Made by a program: the position numbers and the translations under genes
The notes under the pieces: model-generated
Told to the model about the DNA's origin: nothing
The model's input: only the letters and a program-made list of their open reading frames with translations
Databases searched by the model: none
Assembly (NCBI GenBank): GCA_944392265.1
Contig: CALXWC010000008.1
Location: forward strand, 1-61,912
Reading direction: 5' to 3'
Length of the DNA stretch: 61,912 nucleotides
Origin: an uncultured Alphaproteobacteria bacterium
GTDB taxonomy: Bacteria; Pseudomonadota; Alphaproteobacteria; RF32; CAG-239
Part shown: one piece after another, positions 29,798 through 37,789 of the stretch
Position numbering within the stretch: position 1 is the first letter of the stretch
How the letters are laid out: each line of letters begins with the position of its first letter

Positions 29798-30963
29798 GTT
29801 TTGAATTTTATTTGCCTACACATATTCTGTTTGGTGCCGGAGAATTAAACAATTTGCACAAGCAAAATCTGGGCGGAAAAAAGGCTTTGTTAGTTATTTC
29901 CAACGGTAAATCAGCCAAAGCAAACGGCTATTTGGATAGAGTGGAAGAACAGTTGAAAAAAGCCGGAGTTGAATTTGTTTTGTTTAATGAGGTTGAGCCT
30001 AATCCGTTGAAATCTACCGTAATGAGAGGTGCTGAGGCCGCCAGAAAAAACAATTGTGATGTGGTTGTTGCTTTAGGCGGCGGAAGCGTGATGGATGCTT
30101 CCAAAGCCATTGCCGCTATGGCCACCAATGATGGTGATTTGTGGGACTATATCCAATTTGGCAAAGGCAAGAAAAAAGCCTTGCAACACAAACCTTTGCC
30201 TTTGGTAACCATTACCACCACCGCAGGTACGGGATCTGAGGCAGATAATGGGGCTGTTATTACCAATCCGGAAACCAACGAAAAAACAGCTTTCTTTTCT
30301 GAATATTCTTTCCCGATAGTCTCAATTGTTGACCCAGAATTAATGACAACCGTTCCGCCACACATGACAGCATACCAGGGTTTTGATGCTTTGTTCCATA
30401 GTGTGGAAGGCTATATTTCCAATAAAGCCAATTTAATGACAGATATGTTGGCTTTGAGCGTAATTGAAAATGTTGGTCGCAATTTGGCAGAAACCGTTAG
30501 AAACGGTAAAAATGTGGAAGCCAGAGAAAAAGTTGCTTACGGCAACACCATGTCCGGCTTTGTCATGACCGTGGGCACATGTACCAGTGAACACTCATTG
30601 GAACATGCTTTGTCTGCATATCATCAAGAACTTCCACACGGAGCCGGTTTGATTATGATTAGTAAGGCTTATTACACTCACTTCATCAATCAACATGTTT
30701 GCGATGACAGATTTGTAAAAATGGCCAAAGCTCTGGGTATGGAAGATGCCAAAGAGCCGATGGACTTTGTTAAAGCTCTTGTTAAATTGCAAGAAGATTG
30801 CGGCGTGGCAGATTTGAAAATGTCTGATTATGGCATTAAGCCCGAAGAATTTTCAGACATGGCAGAAAATGCTTTAGATTGCATGGGCTTTTTGTTCGCT
30901 TGCGACCGTACCCAATTAAGCAAAGAAGATTGCATTGCCATTTATCAGGCTTCTTACAAATAA
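29794..30963 (+). CDS. Iron-containing alcohol dehydrogenase
   Basis: 389 aa, group III dehydrogenase. NAD(P) motif ALGGGSVMDASKAIA and the metal ligands Asp/His in QGFDALFHSVEGY, His in EHSLEHALSAYH and His in LPHGAGL are intact. In this context it likely reduces aldehydes to alcohols; the electrophile-type regulator supports that. Overlaps the upstream stop by four bases. Confidence 0.95.
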   Translation: MSFEFYLPTHILFGAGELNNLHKQNLGGKKALLVISNGKSAKANGYLDRVEEQLKKAGVEFVLFNEVEPNPLKSTVMRGAEAARKNNCDVVVALGGGSVMDASKAIAAMATNDGDLWDYIQFGKGKKKALQHKPLPLVTITTTAGTGSEADNGAVITNPETNEKTAFFSEYSFPIVSIVDPELMTTVPPHMTAYQGFDALFHSVEGYISNKANLMTDMLALSVIENVGRNLAETVRNGKNVEAREKVAYGNTMSGFVMTVGTCTSEHSLEHALSAYHQELPHGAGLIMISKAYYTHFINQHVCDDRFVKMAKALGMEDAKEPMDFVKALVKLQEDCGVADLKMSDYGIKPEEFSDMAENALDCMGFLFACDRTQLSKEDCIAIYQASYK

Positions 30964-30973
30964 GGATAGAACA

Positions 30974-31444
30974 ATGAAAAAAATTTTGATGATAGCAGGT
31001 GCAAGCCTGTTAATGTTTAATACCATAGCAGAGGCACAAGAAATGAAAAAAAGTGAAGTTGATACAATTTTCAAACAAGGTGAAATTAATCCTTATTCTG
31101 AGTTTTTCACCGGACAAACTTATTTGAATATGCTGAGTGCAAAAGATGATGTTTGGAATGCCCCCATTGGAAACGTGACTTTTGAACCGAAAGCCAGAAC
31201 CAACTGGCACAAACATAGCGGCGGACAAATTTTGCTTGTGACCGGAGGCGAGGGCAGATATCAGGAACGCGGTAAAGAAATTCAAATTTTACATAAAGGT
31301 GATGTTGTCCGCATTCCGCCGGAAGTAGAGCATTGGCACGGCGCTGCTCCAGACAGTTGGTTCGTTCACATTTCCATAGAGAGTAATGGGGCAAATAACA
31401 AATCCACTTGGTTGGAGCCTGTAAGCGATGCCGAGTATAAATAA
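30974..31444 (+). CDS. Exported cupin
   Basis: 156 aa from the ATG at 30974; the longer reading to 30935 overlaps the dehydrogenase and would spoil the signal peptide. The signal MKKILMIAGASLLMFNTIAEA ends with AEA. The mature part is one cupin barrel with NWHKHSGGQILLV and IPPEVEHWHG providing the usual two His clusters for a metal. Likely periplasmic. Overlaps the next gene by 17 bases. Confidence 0.88.
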   Translation: MKKILMIAGASLLMFNTIAEAQEMKKSEVDTIFKQGEINPYSEFFTGQTYLNMLSAKDDVWNAPIGNVTFEPKARTNWHKHSGGQILLVTGGEGRYQERGKEIQILHKGDVVRIPPEVEHWHGAAPDSWFVHISIESNGANNKSTWLEPVSDAEYK

Positions 31445-32222
31445 AAAAATTTGTTTGACGGCGGCAGTGGTTATCATTGCCGCTGCCTCAACCGGCTATT
31501 GGATGAGAGGAAACATAATGACGGATATTAATAAGACTGACCCAGAGTTTGCGGCACTGTGGCAAAACTTTGTTAAAAACGATGTCGAACCGCATGGCAA
31601 GCTGGATAAAAATATGCGTACGGCAGTTAAAATGGCAGCACATATCGGTGCCGGAGGCAAAGAAAATTATCGCAACGTAATAAAAGAGGCTTTAATACAA
31701 GGTGTTGACCCGATTGTGATAAAAGAAACTTTGTACCAAACCGTGCCTTACGCAGGCTTTGCAAAAGTTTATGACTTTGTACTGATAACCAACGAAGAAC
31801 TGCAAAAGGCAGGTGTAAAATTGCCGTTGGAAGGACAATCAAACACCACAGTAGAGGACAGATTACAAAAAGGCTTGGATACACAAAGAGATATTTTTGG
31901 CAAAGAAAATATTGATTCTATGCGAGCCAATGCGCCTGAAGAACTGAAACATATTCAAGATTATCTTTCCGCTAACTGCTTTGGAGATTATTACACCAGA
32001 AGCGGTTTGGATATTAAACAACGTGAGTTGATTACCTTTAGCGTTTTGGTGGCTATGGGTGGCACAGAGCCACAAGCCAAAGCTCATGCCGGAGCTAATA
32101 AAAATGTCGGTAACGATAAGCAAATGTTGCTGGATGCCGTAACCGAGATGTTGCCTTATATCGGTTATCCTCGAAGCCTAAACGCAATTACGATAATCAA
32201 TGAAATATATAAGGGAGAATAA
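31428..32222 (+). CDS. Membrane-anchored carboxymuconolactone decarboxylase-like protein
   Basis: 264 aa. A hydrophobic segment at about 10-26 (AAVVIIAAASTGYWMRG) acts as a signal-anchor. Two CMD/AhpD-like domains follow; the second is clear (LDIKQRELITFSVLVAMGG, then AHAGANKNVG). There is no CxxC pair, so AhpD-type peroxidase chemistry is unlikely. An internal ATG at about 31519 with GAGAGG ahead could make a soluble form. Overlaps the cupin gene by 17 bases and is one base from the flavodoxin start. Confidence 0.85.
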   Translation: MPSINKKICLTAAVVIIAAASTGYWMRGNIMTDINKTDPEFAALWQNFVKNDVEPHGKLDKNMRTAVKMAAHIGAGGKENYRNVIKEALIQGVDPIVIKETLYQTVPYAGFAKVYDFVLITNEELQKAGVKLPLEGQSNTTVEDRLQKGLDTQRDIFGKENIDSMRANAPEELKHIQDYLSANCFGDYYTRSGLDIKQRELITFSVLVAMGGTEPQAKAHAGANKNVGNDKQMLLDAVTEMLPYIGYPRSLNAITIINEIYKGE

Positions 32223-32223
32223 G

Positions 32224-32781
32224 ATGAAACTGATGGGACTATTAGCTATGGTCGGTAGTATCTTTGTTGCCGGAAATGTTTCGGCGCAAGTCATCAAACC
32301 GCAAGATAAGGTTTTGGTGGCATATTATTCCAAAACCGGAAACACACAGGCAATTGCCGAAAAAATTAAAGAGAATTTATCGGCAGATATTTTGGTGATA
32401 GAGCCGGTTAATGCTTATCCGGAGGATTATCGTCAAACCACCGAACAAGCCAAAAAAGAAGTGCAAGAGAAAATGACACCTGCCATTAAAAATGCCAAGG
32501 TAGATTTAAGCCAATATGATGTGATATTTGTCGGCTCTCCATGCTGGTGGGGAACAATTGCTTCTCCGGTGCGTACTTTTTTAACCGAGAATAATTTTAA
32601 GGGTAAGACGGTTGTTCCGTTCATGACCCATGGCGGCAGTGGATTAGGACATAGTGTTTCAGATATCAAAAGTATTATCCCTGAGGCAAATGTAACAGGA
32701 GCGGAAGCCTTCCGCGGTAGTTTTGCTTCAATGGCAGATAGTAGTGTTAAAGAATGGTTGAAAGGATTAAAAAATGAGTAA
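32224..32781 (+). CDS. Exported flavodoxin
   Basis: 185 aa from the ATG at 32224, chosen over 32200 because GGGAG lies just upstream and the result is a clean signal peptide (MKLMGLLAMVGSIFVAG, ending NVSAQ). The mature part is a flavodoxin with FMN loop YYSKTGNTQAIAEKI and the GSPCWWGTIASPVRTFL segment. Flavodoxins are normally cytoplasmic, so a periplasmic one, next to an exported cupin, is unusual. Overlaps the next gene by 8 bases. Confidence 0.88.
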   Translation: MKLMGLLAMVGSIFVAGNVSAQVIKPQDKVLVAYYSKTGNTQAIAEKIKENLSADILVIEPVNAYPEDYRQTTEQAKKEVQEKMTPAIKNAKVDLSQYDVIFVGSPCWWGTIASPVRTFLTENNFKGKTVVPFMTHGGSGLGHSVSDIKSIIPEANVTGAEAFRGSFASMADSSVKEWLKGLKNE

Positions 32782-33313
32782 AAATATATTAGTGATTTCA
32801 TCAAGCTATCGTAAAGGCGGTAATTCTGATACGCTGTGCGATGAGTTCATCAAAGGTGCAACAGAGGCCGGAAATAAGGTTGAAAAAATCTTTTTAAGAG
32901 ATAAGAAGATTAATTTCTGCTTAGGTTGCGGTGTTTGTAACGATACGCACAAGTGTGTTCAAAAAGATGATATGGCTGAGTTGGTTGATAAAATGGTCAA
33001 AGCTGATGTAATTGTTTTGGCAACACCGGTTTATTTCTATGCCATGAATGGTCAAATGAAAACTTTTATTGATAGATGCGTTCCAAGATACACAGAAATC
33101 AGCAATAAAGATTTTTATTATATCATCACGGCTGCAGACGGCAGAAAATCTGCAGTTGAGAAAGTGATTGAGGGTCTGCGCGGTTTTACGCTCGATTGTT
33201 TGGATAATGCCAAAGAAAAAGGCATTGTTTATGGTTTGGGTGCATGGCAAAAAGGCGAGATTATGAGCAAACCGGCCATGAAAGAAGCCTATGAAATGGG
33301 CAAAAACGCTTAA
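32774..33313 (+). CDS. NAD(P)H-dependent FMN reductase-like flavoprotein
   Basis: 179 aa. FMN loop SSSYRKGGNSDTLCDEF at residues 9-25, then a Cys cluster CLGCGVCNDTHKC that resembles the iron-sulfur flavoprotein group, and VLATPVYFYAMNGQMKTFID. No signal peptide, so cytoplasmic, unlike the flavodoxin ahead of it. The Cys cluster may bind an Fe-S centre or be redox active. Confidence 0.87.
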   Translation: MSKNILVISSSYRKGGNSDTLCDEFIKGATEAGNKVEKIFLRDKKINFCLGCGVCNDTHKCVQKDDMAELVDKMVKADVIVLATPVYFYAMNGQMKTFIDRCVPRYTEISNKDFYYIITAADGRKSAVEKVIEGLRGFTLDCLDNAKEKGIVYGLGAWQKGEIMSKPAMKEAYEMGKNA

Positions 33314-33327
33314 AAAAAGGAGACAAG

Positions 33328-34350
33328 ATGAAAATGACTTTAAGTGTTATCATTGGCTTGGTTGTTGTGGCAGCCTTGTCATGGAAAATATATTCTTGTT
33401 GCGTTTGGGATAAAACTTTTGCCAAAAGCGATAAGGTTGATGTTAAAAAAGTAAGCTTTCACAACCGCTACGGAATTAAGTTGGTTGGTGATTTGTATTT
33501 GCCGAAAAATTTAGGCAAAGAGAAAATTCCGGCAATTGCCGTGTCTGGTCCATTTGGTGCGGTTAAAGAACAAGCTTCAGGCTTATATGCCATGAATATG
33601 GCCGAAAAAGGCTTTATTGCGCTGGCTTTTGATCCATCATACACCGGCGAAAGCTGTGGCAAACCAAGAAATGTGGCATCTCCTGACATTAATACCGAAG
33701 ATTTCAGCGCCGCTGTTGATTATCTGAGCACTTTGCCGGAAGTAGATGCGAACAAAATCGGTATTATCGGTATTTGTGGCTTTGGTGGTTTTGCTTTGAA
33801 TGCGGCCGCAATGGATACGAGAATTAAAGCAACCGTAACTTCTACCATGTATGATATGAGTAGGGTGAATGCCAATGGTTATTTTGATGCTATGGACGCT
33901 AAAGCACGTTATGAGTTAAGAGAACAGTTGAACGCTCAACGTACACAAGATTATAAAGACGGCACTTATGCCAAAGCTTCGGGCTTGCCGGATAAGTTGA
34001 GTGGAAATGAGCCGCAATTTGTGCAAGACTATTATGGTTATTATAAGACCAAACGCGGTTTTCACAAACGCTCTATCAACTCAAACGGCAATTGGAATAT
34101 GACATCTTCCTTGTCTTTTATCAATATGCCGATTTTAAGCTATGCCGGTGAGATTAAAACACCTGTTCTGATGCTCCACGGTGAAAAAGCACATAGCCGC
34201 TATTTTAGTGAAGATGCGTTCAAAAAACTGCAAGGCAAAAATAAAGAGCTGATGATTATCAAAGGCGCAAACCATGTTGATTTATATGACAATATGGAAA
34301 AAATCCCCTTTGATAAAATAGAAAGCTTTTTCAAGCAAAATCTGCAATAA
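33328..34350 (+). CDS. Membrane-anchored alpha/beta hydrolase with no Ser in the elbow
   Basis: 340 aa. An N-terminal signal-anchor (about 3-20) is followed by an alpha/beta hydrolase of the dienelactone hydrolase-like sort: GDLYLP, IGIIGICGFGGFALN (elbow) and ANHVDLYD with the His. At the elbow position where relatives have Ser the residue is Phe; the only nucleophile is the Cys two residues before. It may be a Cys enzyme or inactive. Last gene before the terminator. Confidence 0.85.
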   Translation: MKMTLSVIIGLVVVAALSWKIYSCCVWDKTFAKSDKVDVKKVSFHNRYGIKLVGDLYLPKNLGKEKIPAIAVSGPFGAVKEQASGLYAMNMAEKGFIALAFDPSYTGESCGKPRNVASPDINTEDFSAAVDYLSTLPEVDANKIGIIGICGFGGFALNAAAMDTRIKATVTSTMYDMSRVNANGYFDAMDAKARYELREQLNAQRTQDYKDGTYAKASGLPDKLSGNEPQFVQDYYGYYKTKRGFHKRSINSNGNWNMTSSLSFINMPILSYAGEIKTPVLMLHGEKAHSRYFSEDAFKKLQGKNKELMIIKGANHVDLYDNMEKIPFDKIESFFKQNLQ

Positions 34351-34355
34351 AAAAG

Positions 34356-34385
34356 AAAAAAGCCTCTCGTTTGAGAGGCTTTTTT
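34356..34385 (+). terminator. Intrinsic terminator of the seven-gene operon
   Basis: Stem AAAAAGCCTCTC / GAGAGGCTTTTT with GTTT loop and T tail. Confidence 0.9.
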
Positions 34386-34454
34386 ATACTTGAAATTTTG
34401 AAGAAATAAATATAAATTCTTACTTAGAAAATAAATTATTAAAACTTATATATT

Positions 34455-36011
34455 ATGGAAAATTTTTATTTTAGCTTACGTCCAGAGTTTTTGGACACGC
34501 GCCTGATGCGCGCTTTTTTAAGCAAATATCTACGAGAAAACGGCTACTACTGCCGCGATGTCTTTTTTGTACAAGTACGCTTCAAACCTGAAACCAAACC
34601 CAAATTTTTTGATAATAGTTTAGGCTATAACTTGGTTTATGAAACCATAGCTTATAGACCAAAGCAAGGTTGGAGTTGGGAAAAATTGGTCAAAGATTGG
34701 TATGCCGAAATTGATGAAAGTCCGGAACCTGAAAAAGATTTATTATCAATCATCAAGCATCTACCATATGATCACAGTTGCTATGCTAAATTTTCTGCAT
34801 CTTATCAACAGTGGTCAGAAAGCGGAGTATCACTTGATGGAAAATTGGAGGTCATTAAGGTATATTTTGACATTTTGTCGGGGCAAATCAGCTTTCGAGA
34901 TTATGCAAAATCAGGCAGAAATGATGAAAAAAAATCATATAAATGCCTAGACTATGATGAACAAAACAATTTTTACAGGTGGATGTCTTGCGGTAACGGA
35001 GATAAGTACAACCATGACAAAAACAAATATGGAGATTCTTGGTATGAAGAATGCATTTATGAGCCAGATTGTTTCAATTTGGGTGTGGTTAATTTTTATA
35101 AAATAACTCATGAGCCATATTATGAAAAACAATATCAACTTTTTGATGGAAAAAATTATGACGGAAAAAAAGTTGTAGATTGGGATATTCAGGCTTCATC
35201 ATTGCTTTCTCCTCTAGAAATAATTCAATATTTGTATTGGCAGGTTTACCAAAGAAATCCTAAAGAAAAAAATTATGACATTGATAGTTATCTAAAGGTA
35301 AACGAACCTTCAATAAAATTTGAGAAGGAAAGAGATTTTTCTTGGGAAGCATTGGGAAGTAAAGAAAATGACAAATTATGGATTGATAGGTTTATTAATC
35401 CAAATACCAAAAAATATTCTAATCGAGCGTTGTTTTATACAACCAACGTATTGGAATTAACCACCGAAATGAAAATTGATTTTTCAAAAGAAATTGCTTC
35501 TCTTAGAAAAGATTTATCAGAATTTGCAGAAATAACAACAATGTCAATAAAACAAATAACAGGTGCTCTAAAAGATATTTATTTGCGTATGTATTATCAA
35601 CAATGCATGCAAATAAAAAATCGTTGGGCAGATTTTTCTTTTTTGGTCAGAGAGCTTATGCCGAAAACCAGTTGTAATGAATTGATGTTGTGGTTTCATG
35701 TTAATGAGGTTTGCAATGGAGGTTGTTGGGAGATTACATCAATGCTTTCTGCATATGACAATCCTTTGAAAGAAGGTGAGTTAAGAGAGTTGCTTCAGCA
35801 AAAGCTCTATGGTAGAGAGTATGTAGGTAACATATCTAAGCAAGCGCAAGTTCTTGAAGGCATGTCTAAAAAATTTGAGCAAAAATATCAAGACTATGTG
35901 CAAAGCATGAACAAATTTTTGCAAATTGAACAAAATTTACAGAGTTTGAAGGAACAAAATACGCTTCCTTCACTTGAAGAATTAGGAAAAATGCAAGAAC
36001 TCTTGGATTAA
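34455..36011 (+). CDS. Unknown 518-aa protein
   Basis: 518 aa, no family recognised. It is very rich in Tyr, Trp and Phe (for example WSWEKLVKDWYAEI, ECIYEPDCFNLGVVNFYK) with a C-terminal charged coiled-coil (about 455-518). No signal peptide or membrane segment. It lies between two terminators and forms its own unit. No ribosome site is visible in front of the ATG, where the sequence is nearly pure A/T, so the start is uncertain. Confidence 0.65.
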   Translation: MENFYFSLRPEFLDTRLMRAFLSKYLRENGYYCRDVFFVQVRFKPETKPKFFDNSLGYNLVYETIAYRPKQGWSWEKLVKDWYAEIDESPEPEKDLLSIIKHLPYDHSCYAKFSASYQQWSESGVSLDGKLEVIKVYFDILSGQISFRDYAKSGRNDEKKSYKCLDYDEQNNFYRWMSCGNGDKYNHDKNKYGDSWYEECIYEPDCFNLGVVNFYKITHEPYYEKQYQLFDGKNYDGKKVVDWDIQASSLLSPLEIIQYLYWQVYQRNPKEKNYDIDSYLKVNEPSIKFEKERDFSWEALGSKENDKLWIDRFINPNTKKYSNRALFYTTNVLELTTEMKIDFSKEIASLRKDLSEFAEITTMSIKQITGALKDIYLRMYYQQCMQIKNRWADFSFLVRELMPKTSCNELMLWFHVNEVCNGGCWEITSMLSAYDNPLKEGELRELLQQKLYGREYVGNISKQAQVLEGMSKKFEQKYQDYVQSMNKFLQIEQNLQSLKEQNTLPSLEELGKMQELLD

Positions 36012-36015
36012 AAGA

Positions 36016-36054
36016 AAAAAACGACCGTTTTATGATAAAAACGGCCGTTTTTTT
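36016..36054. terminator. Terminator between convergent genes
   Basis: Stem with CCGTTTT/AAAACGG inner and AAAACG/CGTTTT outer pairs, one A-C mismatch, T tail. The minus-strand oxidoreductase ends at its edge. Confidence 0.75.
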
Positions 36055-37228
36055 ATGCTTGATATTTTTTGATAAGTTCAAAAGCAGTGTTCTTGGCATC
36101 AGCCATGGCTTCCACCAAAGTTGAGCCTCCGGTTTTGCAGTCACCGATATAAATGAGGCGTAGGTCAACTTGCTTTTCATCAGCTTTTGCGCCAATAGCG
36201 CGGATAACCAAATCAAAATCAGGAAGCTCAACCGAGGTGTCAGAAATTGGCAACCATTTTTCGCCGTTAAAGCGATTTTTGTGAACATAAAGAGAATATT
36301 TTTCGCCGGTTTTGATGATTTTATCAGGGCTGGTGCCGGCAGAAACATTAATTTTGCGTTCCAAAATCTCGTGTCTTTCGGCCGGCGTAATTCTCATATC
36401 AGACAAACCGCGACGCACAAACATCTCCACATACACAGCACCTTGCGCTTGCGCCACAATTGCACAATCTGCCGCCACATTTCCGCCACCGATAACAGCC
36501 ACATTGCCTTTGGTAATATATTTTTCAGGTTGGGCAAGATATTCAAGATAAGAAACAGCCAGTTCTTCACCTTCAATGTTGAGTTTGGCGCAATTGGGTT
36601 CACCACCGGCAATCAAAACTTCGTCAAAACCTTGAGAGAAAAGCTCAGAAGGGTTAGAGACATCAGCTTCAAAGACAACGGAAATCAAATCAGAATTGTT
36701 GACAAATTCCCAATCTTTCATAATGGCATCTTGCGGCAAGCGCTCGTGCGGAATGAGGTTAAGCGCACCGCCGATTTGAGAACCTCGTTCAAAAATTACG
36801 CATTTAAAACCGTTGCGCGCCAAAAAATAAGCAGCAGCAATGCCTGATGGACCGGCACCGATAATGGCAATTTTTTTGCCATTTGGCACAACATTTGAAT
36901 AATCATATTTGAAATTGCGGAATTTTTCCATCAAAGTGGCTTGCACTTTGGTAATATTGATAGGAAAATCAACCAAACGACGTGTGCAAGCTTTCATACA
37001 GAACTTATCGGGACAGATAAGTCCACAAGTTTGCCCAAATGGATTTTCATCAGAAATCAATTTAGCGGAGAGCTCGCCGTTACCGTTTTTAGCTGCAGCA
37101 ATAAAAGCCTGCGGATTACATTTGATTGGGCAAGCCTTCATGCAGGGCATATTTTTGCAATTAAGACAACGATTAAGCTCTGCTTCCAATTGAGGTTTGG
37201 AAAGATAAATTGATTTATTTTCAGCCAT
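36053..37228 (-). CDS. PreT/GltD-like NAD(P)-dependent Fe-S flavoprotein
   Basis: 391 aa from the ATG at 37228 (MAENKSIYLSKPQ); a longer reading to 37315 adds unconserved residues. N-terminal Fe-S domain with CLNCKNMPCMKACP and CGLICPDKFCMKAC (residues about 22-80), FAD motif AIIGAGPSGIAAAYF and NAD(P) motif AVIGGGNVAADCA. The family comprises electron-input subunits of glutamate synthase and dihydropyrimidine dehydrogenase. No large partner subunit is in the window. Confidence 0.88.
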   Translation of the reverse strand: MAENKSIYLSKPQLEAELNRCLNCKNMPCMKACPIKCNPQAFIAAAKNGNGELSAKLISDENPFGQTCGLICPDKFCMKACTRRLVDFPINITKVQATLMEKFRNFKYDYSNVVPNGKKIAIIGAGPSGIAAAYFLARNGFKCVIFERGSQIGGALNLIPHERLPQDAIMKDWEFVNNSDLISVVFEADVSNPSELFSQGFDEVLIAGGEPNCAKLNIEGEELAVSYLEYLAQPEKYITKGNVAVIGGGNVAADCAIVAQAQGAVYVEMFVRRGLSDMRITPAERHEILERKINVSAGTSPDKIIKTGEKYSLYVHKNRFNGEKWLPISDTSVELPDFDLVIRAIGAKADEKQVDLRLIYIGDCKTGGSTLVEAMADAKNTAFELIKKYQA

Positions 37229-37314
37229 TTTCTTACCAACATTAAAGTTAAACCTAAAAGAAAGGATATCATCAAAAAAAACAGACATCAATAAATATGC
37301 TTTGTTTATAGGCA

Positions 37315-37344
37315 AGAAAAAAGCTCTGTATTAAAACAGAGCTT
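37315..37344 (-). terminator. Terminator for the minus-strand gene at 37331
   Basis: Stem AAGCTCTGT (37321-37329) / ACAGAGCTT (37336-37344) with a minus-strand T-run. The stop codon of the 37331 gene lies in its loop. Confidence 0.75.
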
Positions 37345-37660
37345 CTTTTGTTAAAAATTGACTTTTTGTTTGTAGGTTAACCTTGTGTTTCTGGCAAACA
37401 AAATGAGCAATTTTGTTCATTTCCACGGCAGACATGTCTTTAGAAACACTTGTTTTGAACTCAATCAAAGCTTCTTCAAATCTAGATCCGTTACTTTGCA
37501 AATAGAACTTTTTAATATTGTTAGAAAGTCCTAGGGCAAAACTATACCTAAATTTTGGAAAACTTTTTAGTAAATTGACAACTTGCAATCTCTCTTGCTC
37601 AGAAACAGGAATATTGGAGGCAATACAAAGTATGGCCGTTTTTAAGAATAATTTATCCAT
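37331..37660 (-). CDS. Unknown small protein
   Basis: 109 aa, no family recognised, no signal peptide, Lys-rich, with three Cys. It ends inside a terminator and is divergent from the ABC exporter genes with a 129-bp gap. Confidence 0.5.
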   Translation of the reverse strand: MDKLFLKTAILCIASNIPVSEQERLQVVNLLKSFPKFRYSFALGLSNNIKKFYLQSNGSRFEEALIEFKTSVSKDMSAVEMNKIAHFVCQKHKVNLQTKSQFLTKEALF

Positions 37661-37730
37661 AACTTGAAAATAATTAGTTAAACAAGGTAAATTTAATGCA
37701 ATTTTTTAAGAGGTTCAAGCTTTTTATCTG

Positions 37731-37759
37731 TTGTGAAAGGCTAAAAAATATGCTATGTT
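37731..37759 (+). promoter_or_regulatory. Promoter of the ABC exporter genes
   Basis: TTGTGA (37731-37736), 17-bp spacer, TATGTT (37754-37759), extended by TGC. Ends 30 bases before the first ABC start. Confidence 0.55.
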
Positions 37760-37789
37760 TATGCCATTGAAATTTTTAAGGAATATTAA

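Noticed and set aside
36170..36847. 225-aa open frame opposite the PreT/GltD-like gene
   Set aside because: Antisense shadow; the minus-strand protein carries all FAD, NAD and Fe-S motifs.
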